A stretch of 62,865 nt of DNA from Vicinamibacteraceae bacterium (GTDB lineage: Bacteria; Acidobacteriota; Thermoanaerobaculia; Multivoradales; Multivoraceae): positions 1 through 62,865 of the forward strand of contig JAAXHG010000037.1 of NCBI GenBank assembly GCA_012270995.1, in the 5' to 3' direction. The notes under the pieces are model-generated. The model did no database searches and was not told the DNA's origin. It saw only the letters and a list, made by a program, of their open reading frames with translations. Made by a program: the position numbers and the translations under genes. Within the stretch, counting starts at the first letter, position 1, and every line of letters starts with the position of its first letter. This document shows positions 1-8,656 of the stretch, in pieces.

Positions 1-2
1 CC

Positions 3-62
3 CTGAAGTTTGTGGGACAGCAGTGCATGGACGGGCTCTACCACGCTGCCAACACGGGCTGA
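3..62 (+). CDS. 3' end of an unidentified gene
   Basis: An open frame enters from the left edge and stops at TGA 60-62. The last residues read LKFVGQQCMDGLYHAANTG. It ends 12 bases before the ccmA start on the same strand, so it may be the preceding operon gene. Nineteen residues are too few to assign a family. In particular, there is no sign that it is the ccmC missing from the operon below. Confidence 0.35.
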   Translation: MKFVGQQCMDGLYHAANTG

Positions 63-74
63 GAGCTGCAGACC

Positions 75-755
75 TTGATTCACGCACGGGGACTCGGTAT
101 TCGCTTCGGTACACAGTGGGCCCTGGCCCATGTCGACCTCGATCTGGAGGCGGGTGAGCGCCTGCTTCTGGCCGGGGCGAACGGCTCCGGGAAGACGACG
201 CTGCTGCGGCTGATCGCCGGCCTCAGGAAACCGACGGCGGGCGAACTCCTGGTGAACGGCCGCAACCCGTCCGAAGACCGTCTGGGCGCCCGGAGCACAC
301 TCTCCCTGGTCTCCCACCACGACTATCTCTACGACCGGCTGACCGCGATCGAGACCCTCAGGTTGTGGAGTTCGCTCTGCGGCGAGCGCGGCGGTTCCCG
401 CCGGCTCGCGGACCTGCTCGCCGAGCTCGGTCTTGTGGCCGCCGCCGAGCGTCAGGTCGCCGGCTTTTCGGCCGGGATGAGGAAGCGGCTCGTCCTCGCG
501 CGGTCGCGGCTGGAGAACCCGCGGCTGCTGCTGCTCGACGAGCCGTTCGCGTCTCTCGATCCCCAGGGCCAGATGCTGATCGAGGGCTGGATCGAGCGCT
601 TCACCGGCGGCGGCGGAACCCTGATCGTGGCCTCGCATGCGGTCGAACGGGCCTCCCGTCTCTGCGACCGGGCGATCCTCCTCGAGCAGGGCCAGGTCGC
701 GTGGCACGGCGCCGCCGGCGGGCTCGAAGCGGCGTGGGCGCGGAGGTTGCGGTGA
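75..755 (+). CDS. ccmA: CcmA, haem exporter ATPase
   Basis: ATP-binding subunit of the CcmABCD complex, which releases haem-loaded CcmE during System I cytochrome c maturation on the cytoplasmic face of the inner membrane. The 226-residue protein has a Walker A GANGSGKTT at 34-42, an ABC signature variant FSAGMRKRL at 131-139, Walker B LLLLDEP at 151-157 and an H-loop His at 188, which is the usual order and length. The start is TTG at 75. The stop TGA overlaps the GTG of ccmB (GTGA), as expected for translational coupling. Membership of the ABC family is certain; the CcmA assignment rests on the operon. Confidence 0.93.
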   Translation: MIHARGLGIRFGTQWALAHVDLDLEAGERLLLAGANGSGKTTLLRLIAGLRKPTAGELLVNGRNPSEDRLGARSTLSLVSHHDYLYDRLTAIETLRLWSSLCGERGGSRRLADLLAELGLVAAAERQVAGFSAGMRKRLVLARSRLENPRLLLLDEPFASLDPQGQMLIEGWIERFTGGGGTLIVASHAVERASRLCDRAILLEQGQVAWHGAAGGLEAAWARRLR

Positions 756-1432
756 AGCTCACAAGGCCCGTGTTCGTGCTGCTGGCGAAGGACCTGAGGG
801 TCGAGTGGCGGGGCCGCTTCCGCTTCCTCTCGATCGTGCTCTTCGGGGGCATCACGCTGGTGCTGTTCTCCTTCGCCATCGATGCCGACAACCTCACCGC
901 GACCGTCATGGCCCCCGGCTTCCTCATCCTGGCCCTGCTCCTGAGCTCGACCCTGGGGCTGTCCGAGTCCTTCCGGGTCGAACGAGAGAACCGCGCCCTC
1001 GAGGGCCTGCTGCTGCTGCCGGTCGAGCCCGCCGTCCTCTTCTACGCGAAGGCCCTCGGCAACTTCGTCTTCCTGGCCATGCTGGCGCCGGTGCTGCTGC
1101 CCTCGGCGATCATTATCTACGGCGTCGACGCGGGACCCGGGGCCGTGCTCGGCGTCTTCGGCGTCTGGCTGCTCGCCGCAGCCGGCCTCGCCGCCCCCGG
1201 CACCCTGTACGCGGCGATGACGAGCCGCGCCGCGAGCCAGGACGTCCTGCTGCCCCTGCTCCTCTTCCCCCTCGTCATCCCGGTTCTGATCGCGTCGGTC
1301 AAGACGGTGGCGCTCCTGCTTCAGGGGGACCCGATGGACCAGACGCGGAGCTGGATCGTCATGCTGCTCGCCTTCGATGTAATCTACTGGGCGCTCGGCG
1401 GCGTGCTGGCCGCCGTCGCCATGGAAGAGTGA
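752..1432 (+). CDS. ccmB: CcmB, haem exporter membrane subunit
   Basis: A polytopic inner-membrane partner of CcmA, 226 residues long (typical about 220). The frame is open well upstream, but the start chosen is GTG 752, which overlaps the ccmA stop as GTGA; everything before it is a shadow of ccmA. At least six hydrophobic segments are visible, and the early SFRVERENRALEGLLLLP stretch is typical of CcmB. Only 42 bases separate its stop from ccmD, so no ccmC lies where it normally would. Confidence 0.93.
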   Translation: MKLTRPVFVLLAKDLRVEWRGRFRFLSIVLFGGITLVLFSFAIDADNLTATVMAPGFLILALLLSSTLGLSESFRVERENRALEGLLLLPVEPAVLFYAKALGNFVFLAMLAPVLLPSAIIIYGVDAGPGAVLGVFGVWLLAAAGLAAPGTLYAAMTSRAASQDVLLPLLLFPLVIPVLIASVKTVALLLQGDPMDQTRSWIVMLLAFDVIYWALGGVLAAVAMEE

Positions 1433-1474
1433 CGGCCTGCCGGCGACCGGGCCGCAAGAGGGAGCGAACGAAGC

Positions 1475-1660
1475 GTGGACGGCGTTATAGTCGGCGGTTG
1501 GGGATGGGTTGTGGCCGCCTACGCATCGGCGGGCGCGGCCCTGGTCCTCTACACCTACAGTCTGTTCGCCCGAAGGCGGCGGACCTCCGGCCACACCCCG
1601 GCGCAGGAACAGAGCGATGAGCACGGAACCCACGACACAGGCGAAGGAACAGGCATCTAG
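1475..1660 (+). CDS. ccmD: CcmD, small haem exporter protein
   Basis: A 61-residue protein with one membrane helix (about 5-27, WGWVVAAYASAGAALVLYTY) followed by an Arg-rich cytoplasmic stretch (FARRRR). This is the CcmD pattern of a Trp/Tyr-bearing helix with a basic tail. CcmD stabilises release of holo-CcmE from the CcmABC complex. The start is GTG 1475. The 3' end overlaps the 5' end of ccmE by 44 bases in another frame. The assignment rests on topology and operon position, since CcmD sequences are poorly conserved. Confidence 0.8.
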   Translation: MDGVIVGGWGWVVAAYASAGAALVLYTYSLFARRRRTSGHTPAQEQSDEHGTHDTGEGTGI

Positions 1661-2104
1661 CCGCGGCAACCGCCGTCTCCTGCTGCTGGCCGCGGGCGCC
1701 GCCGTGGCCATCGCGCTCTCGGTTCTCGCTTTCGGCGATGTCGGCGAGAACCTCGTCTATTTCTGGAGTCCCTCGGAACTCCACGAGGCGGGTCCGGACG
1801 CGGTCGGCGCCAGCATCCGTCTCGGCGGTCTGGTCGAGAAGGGTTCGCTGAGCCGGAGCGAAGACGGTCTGACCCTCGCCTTCACGGTCACCGACGGGCA
1901 ATCGCGGGTCGACGTGCGCACGACGGCCGTACCGCCGGCCATGTTCCGCGAGGGCATCGGCGTCGTTCTCGAAGGGACGATGCGCGAGGACGGCCAGTTC
2001 GCCACCTCGCGCCTGATGGTGAAGCACGACAACGAGTACCAGGCGCCGGACGTCGACGACAACCGCAGCATGGCGGAGTTGATCGAGTCCATGCAGTTCG
2101 ACCT

Positions 2105-2108
<4 letters not shown>
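1617..2108 (+). CDS. ccmE: CcmE, periplasmic haem chaperone
   Basis: A 163-residue protein anchored by one N-terminal helix (about 20-38) with a periplasmic OB-fold. CcmE binds haem covalently through a His; here the motif VKHDNEY supplies His137 and Tyr141 (HxxxY). The start is ATG 1617, inside the ccmD tail; the frame is open further upstream, but that part overlaps ccmD and is Arg/Pro-rich. The stop overlaps the ccmF GTG (GTGA). Length and motif match the family. Confidence 0.95.
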
Positions 2109-4101
<1,993 letters not shown>

Positions 4102-4105
<4 letters not shown>

Positions 4106-4638
4106 ACCGAAAGGTCCTACTGATCGGCCTCGGCATCTGCCTGCCCGTCCTGCTCGTGCTCGGGTTCGGTTTCCGGCACGATCCCCAAATCGTCGAGTCG
4201 CCGCTCATCGGCCAGCCCGCGCCCAGCTTCCGGCTCGCCGATCTCGACGGCAACATCGTCGACCTGGAGGAACTCCGCGGCACGCCGGTTGTCATCAACT
4301 TCTGGGCCACCTACTGCGTGCCCTGCTGGGTCGAGCACCCGCTGCTCATGGAAGGCGCCCGGCGCTGGCAGGGCGACATTCACTTCCTCGGCGTCATCTT
4401 CCAGGACGACCCCAACCTGATCGCCCAGTTCAACGCCGAGAACGGGACCTGGGGCCCGTCGCTGATCGACGAGGGCGGCCGGGTGGCCATCGCCTACGGC
4501 GTCTACGGCCCCCCCGAGACCTTCTTCATCGACCGCGACGGCACGATCGTCGACAAGGCGATCGGCGCTGTAACGCCCGAGCAGCTCCTCGACGTCGCCA
4601 ACCGTCTGCTGGCGTCGCCAGCCGAAGCGACCGGCTGA
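4102..4638 (+). CDS. ccmG: CcmG/DsbE, membrane-anchored thioredoxin
   Basis: A 178-residue thiol-disulfide oxidoreductase that keeps the CXXCH cysteines of apocytochromes reduced. An N-terminal anchor (about 4-24) is followed by a thioredoxin fold with the active site WATYCVPC (Cys72, Cys75) and the cis-Pro segment YGPPETFFID. The start is ATG 4102, preceded by GGGGGAGGG and overlapping the ccmF stop; the in-frame upstream extension is a shadow of ccmF. Confidence 0.94.
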
Positions 4639-4639
4639 C

Positions 4640-5272
4640 ATGCGGCGGGCTACCGGCATCCCGGCGGCCGCGGTCGTTCTGCTGGGTGCGCCGGCCTTCT
4701 GGCCGGCATCAGGCGCAACACCGGGTATCCTGGCCGCGCTGCCGCCCACTGCGGCTGCCCTGGCGCAGTCGCAGGACGCCGGGCCAGGCGTCGATCAGCC
4801 GCCGGCCGAAGGCGAGTACCGGCCGGGACTGGGAGTCGAAGCCTCACGCGAGTTGGGCGACCCGCAGGGAGAACCGCTCTCCGGTGAGGAGCTCGACCGG
4901 GCCGTGTCCCTGGTCGCGGCCGACATTCGCTGCCCCAAGTGCCAGGCGCTGTCGATCGCCGACTCCGGCGCCTCGTCGGCGCAGGCGATGCGGGCCGAAG
5001 CAAGGTCCCTGCTCGCTTCCGGCTACACCCGCGACCAGGTGGTCCGCTACTTCGAGCAACGCTACGGCGAGTTCGTGCTGCTCGAACCGCGCGCGCGCGG
5101 CCTCAACCTGATCGTGTGGACGGCGCCCGCGGCGACCGTTCTGGCGGGCGGCCTGCTGGTCGCGCGGCGGCTGCGGCGACGGCGAAGCGCCGACGAGGGC
5201 CTGGACGCCTACCTGAGGCAGGTGAAGCGCGACGACGGAGATGACGGAGACAACGGGGAGACCGCGACCTGA
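4640..5272 (+). CDS. ccmH: CcmH, apocytochrome c thiol reductase
   Basis: A 210-residue protein that binds the apocytochrome haem-binding cysteines. It has a signal-like N-terminus, a long low-complexity linker (about 45-80), the hallmark IRCPKCQ motif (Cys98, Cys101), the RYGEFVLLEP segment and a C-terminal membrane helix (about 155-175). The extra N-terminal region is longer than in most homologues. Codons 16-23, around the signal peptide, are encoded by the hairpin repeat at 4690-4707. The start is ATG 4640, one base after the ccmG stop. Confidence 0.93.
   Translation: MRRATGIPAAAVVLLGAPAFWPASGATPGILAALPPTAAALAQSQDAGPGVDQPPAEGEYRPGLGVEASRELGDPQGEPLSGEELDRAVSLVAADIRCPKCQALSIADSGASSAQAMRAEARSLLASGYTRDQVVRYFEQRYGEFVLLEPRARGLNLIVWTAPAATVLAGGLLVARRLRRRRSADEGLDAYLRQVKRDDGDDGDNGETAT
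4690..4707. repeat. CTTCTGG-loop hairpin repeat inside ccmH
   Basis: GCCGGCCTTCTGGCCGGC is a perfect 7-bp stem with a TTCT loop, preceded by GGTGC and followed by AT. The same string with TTCC in the loop and the same flanks occurs between genes at 51169-51186. Here it lies in the reading frame and encodes APAFWPA in the CcmH leader. Confidence 0.6.
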
Positions 5273-6198
5273 CTGTCGTTGCGACGATCGTCCTCGTCGC
5301 CGCCGTCCTCGCCGGTCTGGGCTTCGGGTTCGCCTTCCTGCCGCGGGAGGCGGCGGCGCGCGCAGCCGCGCTTGAGCTTCAGCGCGCCGATCTCCTGAGC
5401 CGCCGCGAGGACATGCTCGGCCGCCTGTCGCGGTCCGGGCTCGAGCCGGCCGACAGGAAGCGGCTCCAGATCTCGACGGCGCGGGTACTGAAGGAGCTCG
5501 ACGAGGTCGAGGAGGCGATCGCCGGCATCGCTCCGGACACAGGCGGCAAACCGCAGCCCACGGCGGCAGCGCCCGCCGGCAGCGCCTTCGTGCAGGCGCA
5601 CCCCCTGCTCTCCGGGGCCCTGCTCGGCGGCGGCGTGGTGGGGCTGGTCGCGGCCCTCGTCATCTGGGCCCAGATCGACGCCCGGCCCGATCCGCAGGCC
5701 GAGCAGACGATGGCGCAGGGCGGCGGCGAGACGGACTTCCGCGGCCAGACGCCACTCCCACCCGAGCTGGCGCGACGGGCCGAAGAGTTGGAGCGGCAGA
5801 TCGAGGCGGATCCCGCGAACCTCGAGGCGATGCGCGCCCTGATGCAACTCCTGCTCACGAACGGCCGCGCCTTCGACGCGTTCCAGGTAGCACAGCAGAT
5901 CCTGCAGATCGACCCCGAGGACCCCGACGCCCACTTCGTGTCGGGCATGGTGCGCCTCCAGATGGGTCAGACCCAGGTCGCCCTGACCGCGTTCGAGCGG
6001 TCGCTGCGGAGCGATCCCGGCCACGAACAGTCAGCGCTCGTGCGAGGCCTTCTCCTGCTGCAATTCGGCGACCGCGACGGCGCCATCGCCACCTGGGAGA
6101 GCGCCAACCAGGTCCTCCCCAGCCCCCGCCTCGAACGGGTCGCCGCCATGGCCCGCGAAGGCAGGACCTTCGACGAGATCGCCAACAACCCGATGTAG
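5269..6198 (+). CDS. ccmI: CcmI-like TPR assembly protein, probable CTG start
   Basis: This is the last gene of the ccm operon; CcmI-type proteins present the apocytochrome C-terminus to the haem lyase. From CTG 5269 the protein has 309 residues: a first helix (about 2-24), a cytoplasmic helical region, a second helix (about 112-136, HPLLSGALLGGGVVGLVAAL) and periplasmic TPR repeats (about 180-285). The first ATG (5413) would delete the first helix. CTG 5269 overlaps the ccmH stop (CTGA), like the GTGA and ATGA junctions elsewhere in the operon, and has GGGGAG eight bases upstream. An in-frame stop at 5242 excludes earlier starts. The gene is certain; the CTG start is inferred. Confidence 0.85.
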   Translation: MTVVATIVLVAAVLAGLGFGFAFLPREAAARAAALELQRADLLSRREDMLGRLSRSGLEPADRKRLQISTARVLKELDEVEEAIAGIAPDTGGKPQPTAAAPAGSAFVQAHPLLSGALLGGGVVGLVAALVIWAQIDARPDPQAEQTMAQGGGETDFRGQTPLPPELARRAEELERQIEADPANLEAMRALMQLLLTNGRAFDAFQVAQQILQIDPEDPDAHFVSGMVRLQMGQTQVALTAFERSLRSDPGHEQSALVRGLLLLQFGDRDGAIATWESANQVLPSPRLERVAAMAREGRTFDEIANNPM

Positions 6199-6204
6199 GC
6201 GTCG

Positions 6205-6225
6205 GGAGCGCAGCCGCCCGCAGCG
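6205..6225. repeat. Isolated core of the inverted-repeat element family
   Basis: Between the convergent ends of ccmI and aroK, 21 bases (GGAGCGCAGCCG then CCCGCAGCG) match 18144-18164 of the inverted-repeat element at 18058-18237 with one mismatch. The long flanking arms are absent, so this is a partial or degenerate copy. Confidence 0.45.
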
Positions 6226-6276
6226 GTGGACGCTTCGGACTGCCAGGCCGGATCGTGGCCGGCTCCTGTCGAGCAG

Positions 6277-6780
6277 CTACGTCGCCAAACCCAGCCGCCG
6301 GACGATCTCAGTCGCGACCTCACGCTTCCGCTCCGTCCCCCGGGTTCGGATCCGTACATCGGCCTGACGGTAGGACTCCAGCCGGCTCTCGTACAACGCC
6401 CGTGCCTGGTCCGGAGACTCGAACAGCGGGCGGCGCTTGTGGGACTGCTGGGCGCGCCGGCAAAGGGCTTCCCAGGGCGGGTCGAGCCAGACGCTGGTGC
6501 CCAGTTCGGCGATCAGGCGGCGGTTCCGCTCCAGCGTGAAGACGCCGCCGCCGGTGGCGATCACCGCCTGGTCGATCGCGGCGCAGCGTTCGAGAGCCGC
6601 CGTTTCGCGTTCGCGGAAGTAGCTCTCCCCGCGTTCGACGATCAGGTCGGCGACCGGCTGGCCCTCGTGCTCGGCGATCTCCGTGTCGAGATCCAGAAAC
6701 GTCCAACCCAGCGACCGGGCCAGCCGCCGGCCGATCCGGCTCTTGCCGGCCGCCATGAAGCCGACGAGGAAGACGCGCAT
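6277..6780 (-). CDS. aroK: Shikimate kinase
   Basis: A 167-residue cytosolic kinase that phosphorylates shikimate at the 3-OH in the chorismate pathway. The P-loop GFMAAGKS lies at 7-14, the shikimate-binding DLD at about 30-33, the Arg region FRERE at about 54-58, the GGG loop at about 75-78 and the lid Arg in HKRRPLFE. Length is standard. It runs towards ccmI (convergent) and sits 16 bases downstream of a small membrane-protein gene on the same strand. Confidence 0.95.
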   Translation of the reverse strand: MRVFLVGFMAAGKSRIGRRLARSLGWTFLDLDTEIAEHEGQPVADLIVERGESYFRERETAALERCAAIDQAVIATGGGVFTLERNRRLIAELGTSVWLDPPWEALCRRAQQSHKRRPLFESPDQARALYESRLESYRQADVRIRTRGTERKREVATEIVRRLGLAT

Positions 6781-6796
6781 GGCGATGCCGGGACGT

Positions 6797-6913
6797 TCAG
6801 TCGCCGTGCTTCTGCGCCCGCTCGCTCCTGAGCGCCCGCACGAGGAAGATCGTGAAGCCGCCCCACACGAAGCCGCCGATCAGAACCAGGACGAGGATGG
6901 CGAGCGGGGACAT
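6797..6913 (-). CDS. 38-residue single-helix membrane protein, MetS-like
   Basis: ATG at 6911-6913 to TGA at 6797-6799 encodes a hydrophobic helix (MSPLAILVLVLIGGFVWGGF) followed by a basic tail (FLVRALRSERAQKHGD). The short helix with a WGG signature and charged tail resembles the MetS-type small subunits found beside NSS-family sodium symporters, but no transporter gene is nearby. It may be co-transcribed with aroK, 16 bases away. Family assignment is tentative; the small gene itself is moderately supported by its composition. Confidence 0.5.
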   Translation of the reverse strand: MSPLAILVLVLIGGFVWGGFTIFLVRALRSERAQKHGD

Positions 6914-6956
6914 CGGGTGGACCTTACGACAAAGTCAGTCGGAAGCGTGCGCGGCG

Positions 6957-7610
6957 CTAGCGCCGCCTTTGCTGGGACAGGTTGAAGCTCACGATGATCC
7001 GGTCGGCTTCCTTCCCCCTGGCCCTGGATCGATTGGGAGCCACGCTGTGGTACAGCCAGGCGGGGAAGATCAGCATCCTTCCGGCCCGGGGTTGGTAGCG
7101 CACCTTCTTCCAGCAGTCCCGCGGGCGCCTGACGCCGGGGACGTACTTGACCGAACCCATCAGGTTCTGCGTGCGCGGGTCGATGAACTCGATGCGTCCG
7201 GAGTTCTTCGGCGCCTGAACGTAGTAGACGCCGCTCCAGATGCAGCCGGGATGGATATGGGCCCGGTTCAGGCCGCCGGGCGGGTTGACGATCGACCACA
7301 TGGTGCCGATGTTCAGCCGATAGGACCGGTGATAACCGAGTTCACGGCACATCCTTTCCGCGGCGTTGTCGACGTGTTCGACCAGTCCCGCGAACGCGGC
7401 GTCCCTGTGCAGCCTGACGTGGCTGTGCCACCCCCCGAGCTCCGGAAGGTTCGACTTGCTCACGCCGGTTCCGTCGCGTTCCCGTTCGGCGTAGATCGCC
7501 TCGATCAGGCCGGGATTCAGAAGCTCGCTGTCCGGAACCTCCAGGGAGAAGACGAGGGTCGGAAAGTAACGGGCAACCTTCAGGGAAACCTCGGACGGAC
7601 CGGCCGCCAT
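6957..7610 (-). CDS. Putative 2OG-Fe(II) oxygenase-like protein
   Basis: A 217-residue soluble protein resembling the TIGR02466-type family of putative 2-oxoglutarate/Fe(II) oxygenases. The jelly-roll landmarks are NRAHIHPGCIWSGVYYVQAP (candidate metal-binding His) and RMLIFPAWLYHSV (distal His), followed by a basic region. ATG 7610 was preferred to TTG 7643, since similarity-like sequence begins only after the ATG. The substrate is unknown; bacterial relatives often modify cell-surface or small-molecule substrates, but nothing here says which. Confidence 0.75.
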   Translation of the reverse strand: MAAGPSEVSLKVARYFPTLVFSLEVPDSELLNPGLIEAIYAERERDGTGVSKSNLPELGGWHSHVRLHRDAAFAGLVEHVDNAAERMCRELGYHRSYRLNIGTMWSIVNPPGGLNRAHIHPGCIWSGVYYVQAPKNSGRIEFIDPRTQNLMGSVKYVPGVRRPRDCWKKVRYQPRAGRMLIFPAWLYHSVAPNRSRARGKEADRIIVSFNLSQQRRR

Positions 7611-7669
7611 GCCGCGGTCCGAGGTTTCGCCGTCAGGCGGCAAGGTCCGCCTTCGGCACCCCGTGCGCC

Positions 7670-8596
7670 CTAGTCGTCGTCCTCGTCATCGTCATCGTCC
7701 TCATCGTCGTCGTCGTCGTCATCCTCGTCATCGTCCTCGTCGCCTTCGTCGCCCTCGTCATCCTCGTCATCCTCGTCGTCCTCGTCGCCTTCGTCGCCCT
7801 CGTCATCCTCGTCGCCTTCGTCGCCCTCGTCATCCTCGTCGTCCTCGTCGCCTTCGTCGCCCTCGTCGCCCTCGTCATCCTCGTCATCCTCGTCGTCATC
7901 GTCGTCATCGTCGCCTTCGTCGCCCTCGTCGCCTTCGTCGCCCTCGTCGTCCTCGTCGCCTTCGTCGCCCTCATCCCCTTCATCCCCATCGTCGTCGTCA
8001 CTCGCGCGAACGACACCGATTCCCGTACCGTCGATGCCCTCAAGGAGGCCCTTGCTCGAAGTGCCTTCAGCGTCCTCGTTGGTGTTCTCCAAGCCCTCAA
8101 GCTCGCTCTTTCCGGGGAAGGCGGACGACAACCTGACCCCGGCTGTCTCGGCGGCGGACTCAAAGTCGACGTCGATGTCGAAGCGGTCGAGGTCCAGATC
8201 GAAATCGACGCCGTCAAGCGGGTCGATCTCATCCGACCGGACTGCTATTCGCGGTTCCGCGAGCCGCGAATCGCCGCTCACCCGGGCAGCGACCGGCGCT
8301 TCCTCGACTCCGGGATCGTCCACGAGGACGCGCAACCGCGGCAGATCGCCGGGGGCGTCGCCGTCACCATCCCAATCGCCGCCGCCATCCCGGTCGCCGT
8401 CGCCATTGGCGCCCTCGTCGGAAACCGGCTTCTGAAGAATGAACTTTGGCGCCGTGGGTAACACCGGGTCGCCGTCCTCGCTACAGCCGGCGGCGACGAA
8501 GCACCCGCCGAGAAGCAACATGAAACTCCTGGCCCACGGCGACGTGACAACCAGACCGGGGCCGCCGACAAGGCCCCTCAGGCTCTCGGGATTCAT
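7670..8596 (-). CDS. Lipoprotein with an Asp/Glu/Gly-only C-terminal tail
   Basis: A 308-residue predicted lipoprotein. The basic/hydrophobic leader ends in a lipobox-like VAAGC near residue 38, followed by a polar region rich in Asp (DGDRDGGGDWDGDGD). Residues 200-308 contain only Asp, Glu and Gly, mainly as DEG and DED units. The middle part (GVDFDLDLDRFDIDVDF) is also strongly acidic. The start ATG 8596 has GGAGG five bases upstream. The tail could bind divalent cations or basic polymers at the cell surface, but no homologous family is recognised. The gene downstream of a secreted protein on the same strand suggests a shared role in the envelope. Confidence 0.75.
   Translation of the reverse strand: MNPESLRGLVGGPGLVVTSPWARSFMLLLGGCFVAAGCSEDGDPVLPTAPKFILQKPVSDEGANGDGDRDGGGDWDGDGDAPGDLPRLRVLVDDPGVEEAPVAARVSGDSRLAEPRIAVRSDEIDPLDGVDFDLDLDRFDIDVDFESAAETAGVRLSSAFPGKSELEGLENTNEDAEGTSSKGLLEGIDGTGIGVVRASDDDDGDEGDEGDEGDEDDEGDEGDEGDEGDDDDDDDEDDEDDEGDEGDEGDEDDEDDEGDEGDEDDEGDEGDEDDEDDEDDEGDEGDEDDDEDDDDDDDEDDDDDEDDD
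7673..7999. repeat. Trinucleotide-based low-complexity tract encoding the acidic tail
   Basis: About 327 bases of irregular GTC/CTC/ATC/TTC triplets on the plus strand (GAC/GAG/GAT/GAA on the coding strand) with interspersed GGC/GGG codons for Gly. The plus strand is strongly pyrimidine-rich. Units such as GACGAGGGC recur without a fixed longer period. Such tracts are prone to length change by slippage while staying in frame. Confidence 0.85.
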
Positions 8597-8656
8597 GGCG
8601 ACCTCCAGCGTCTTGCTAACAGAAGAAGAGCTCTCGGCAGGCTAGCACGGCGCGCG

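Noticed and set aside
5273..5281. TTG at 5279 as the ccmI start
   Set aside because: It is not in the reading frame of the CcmI-like protein.
7673..7999. CRISPR-like array
   Set aside because: Units are irregular triplets without fixed repeat and spacer lengths, and the tract is in frame with the lipoprotein gene.
7609..8136. Arg/Pro/His-rich plus-strand frame over the acidic tail
   Set aside because: It is simply the complement of the Asp/Glu/Gly codons.
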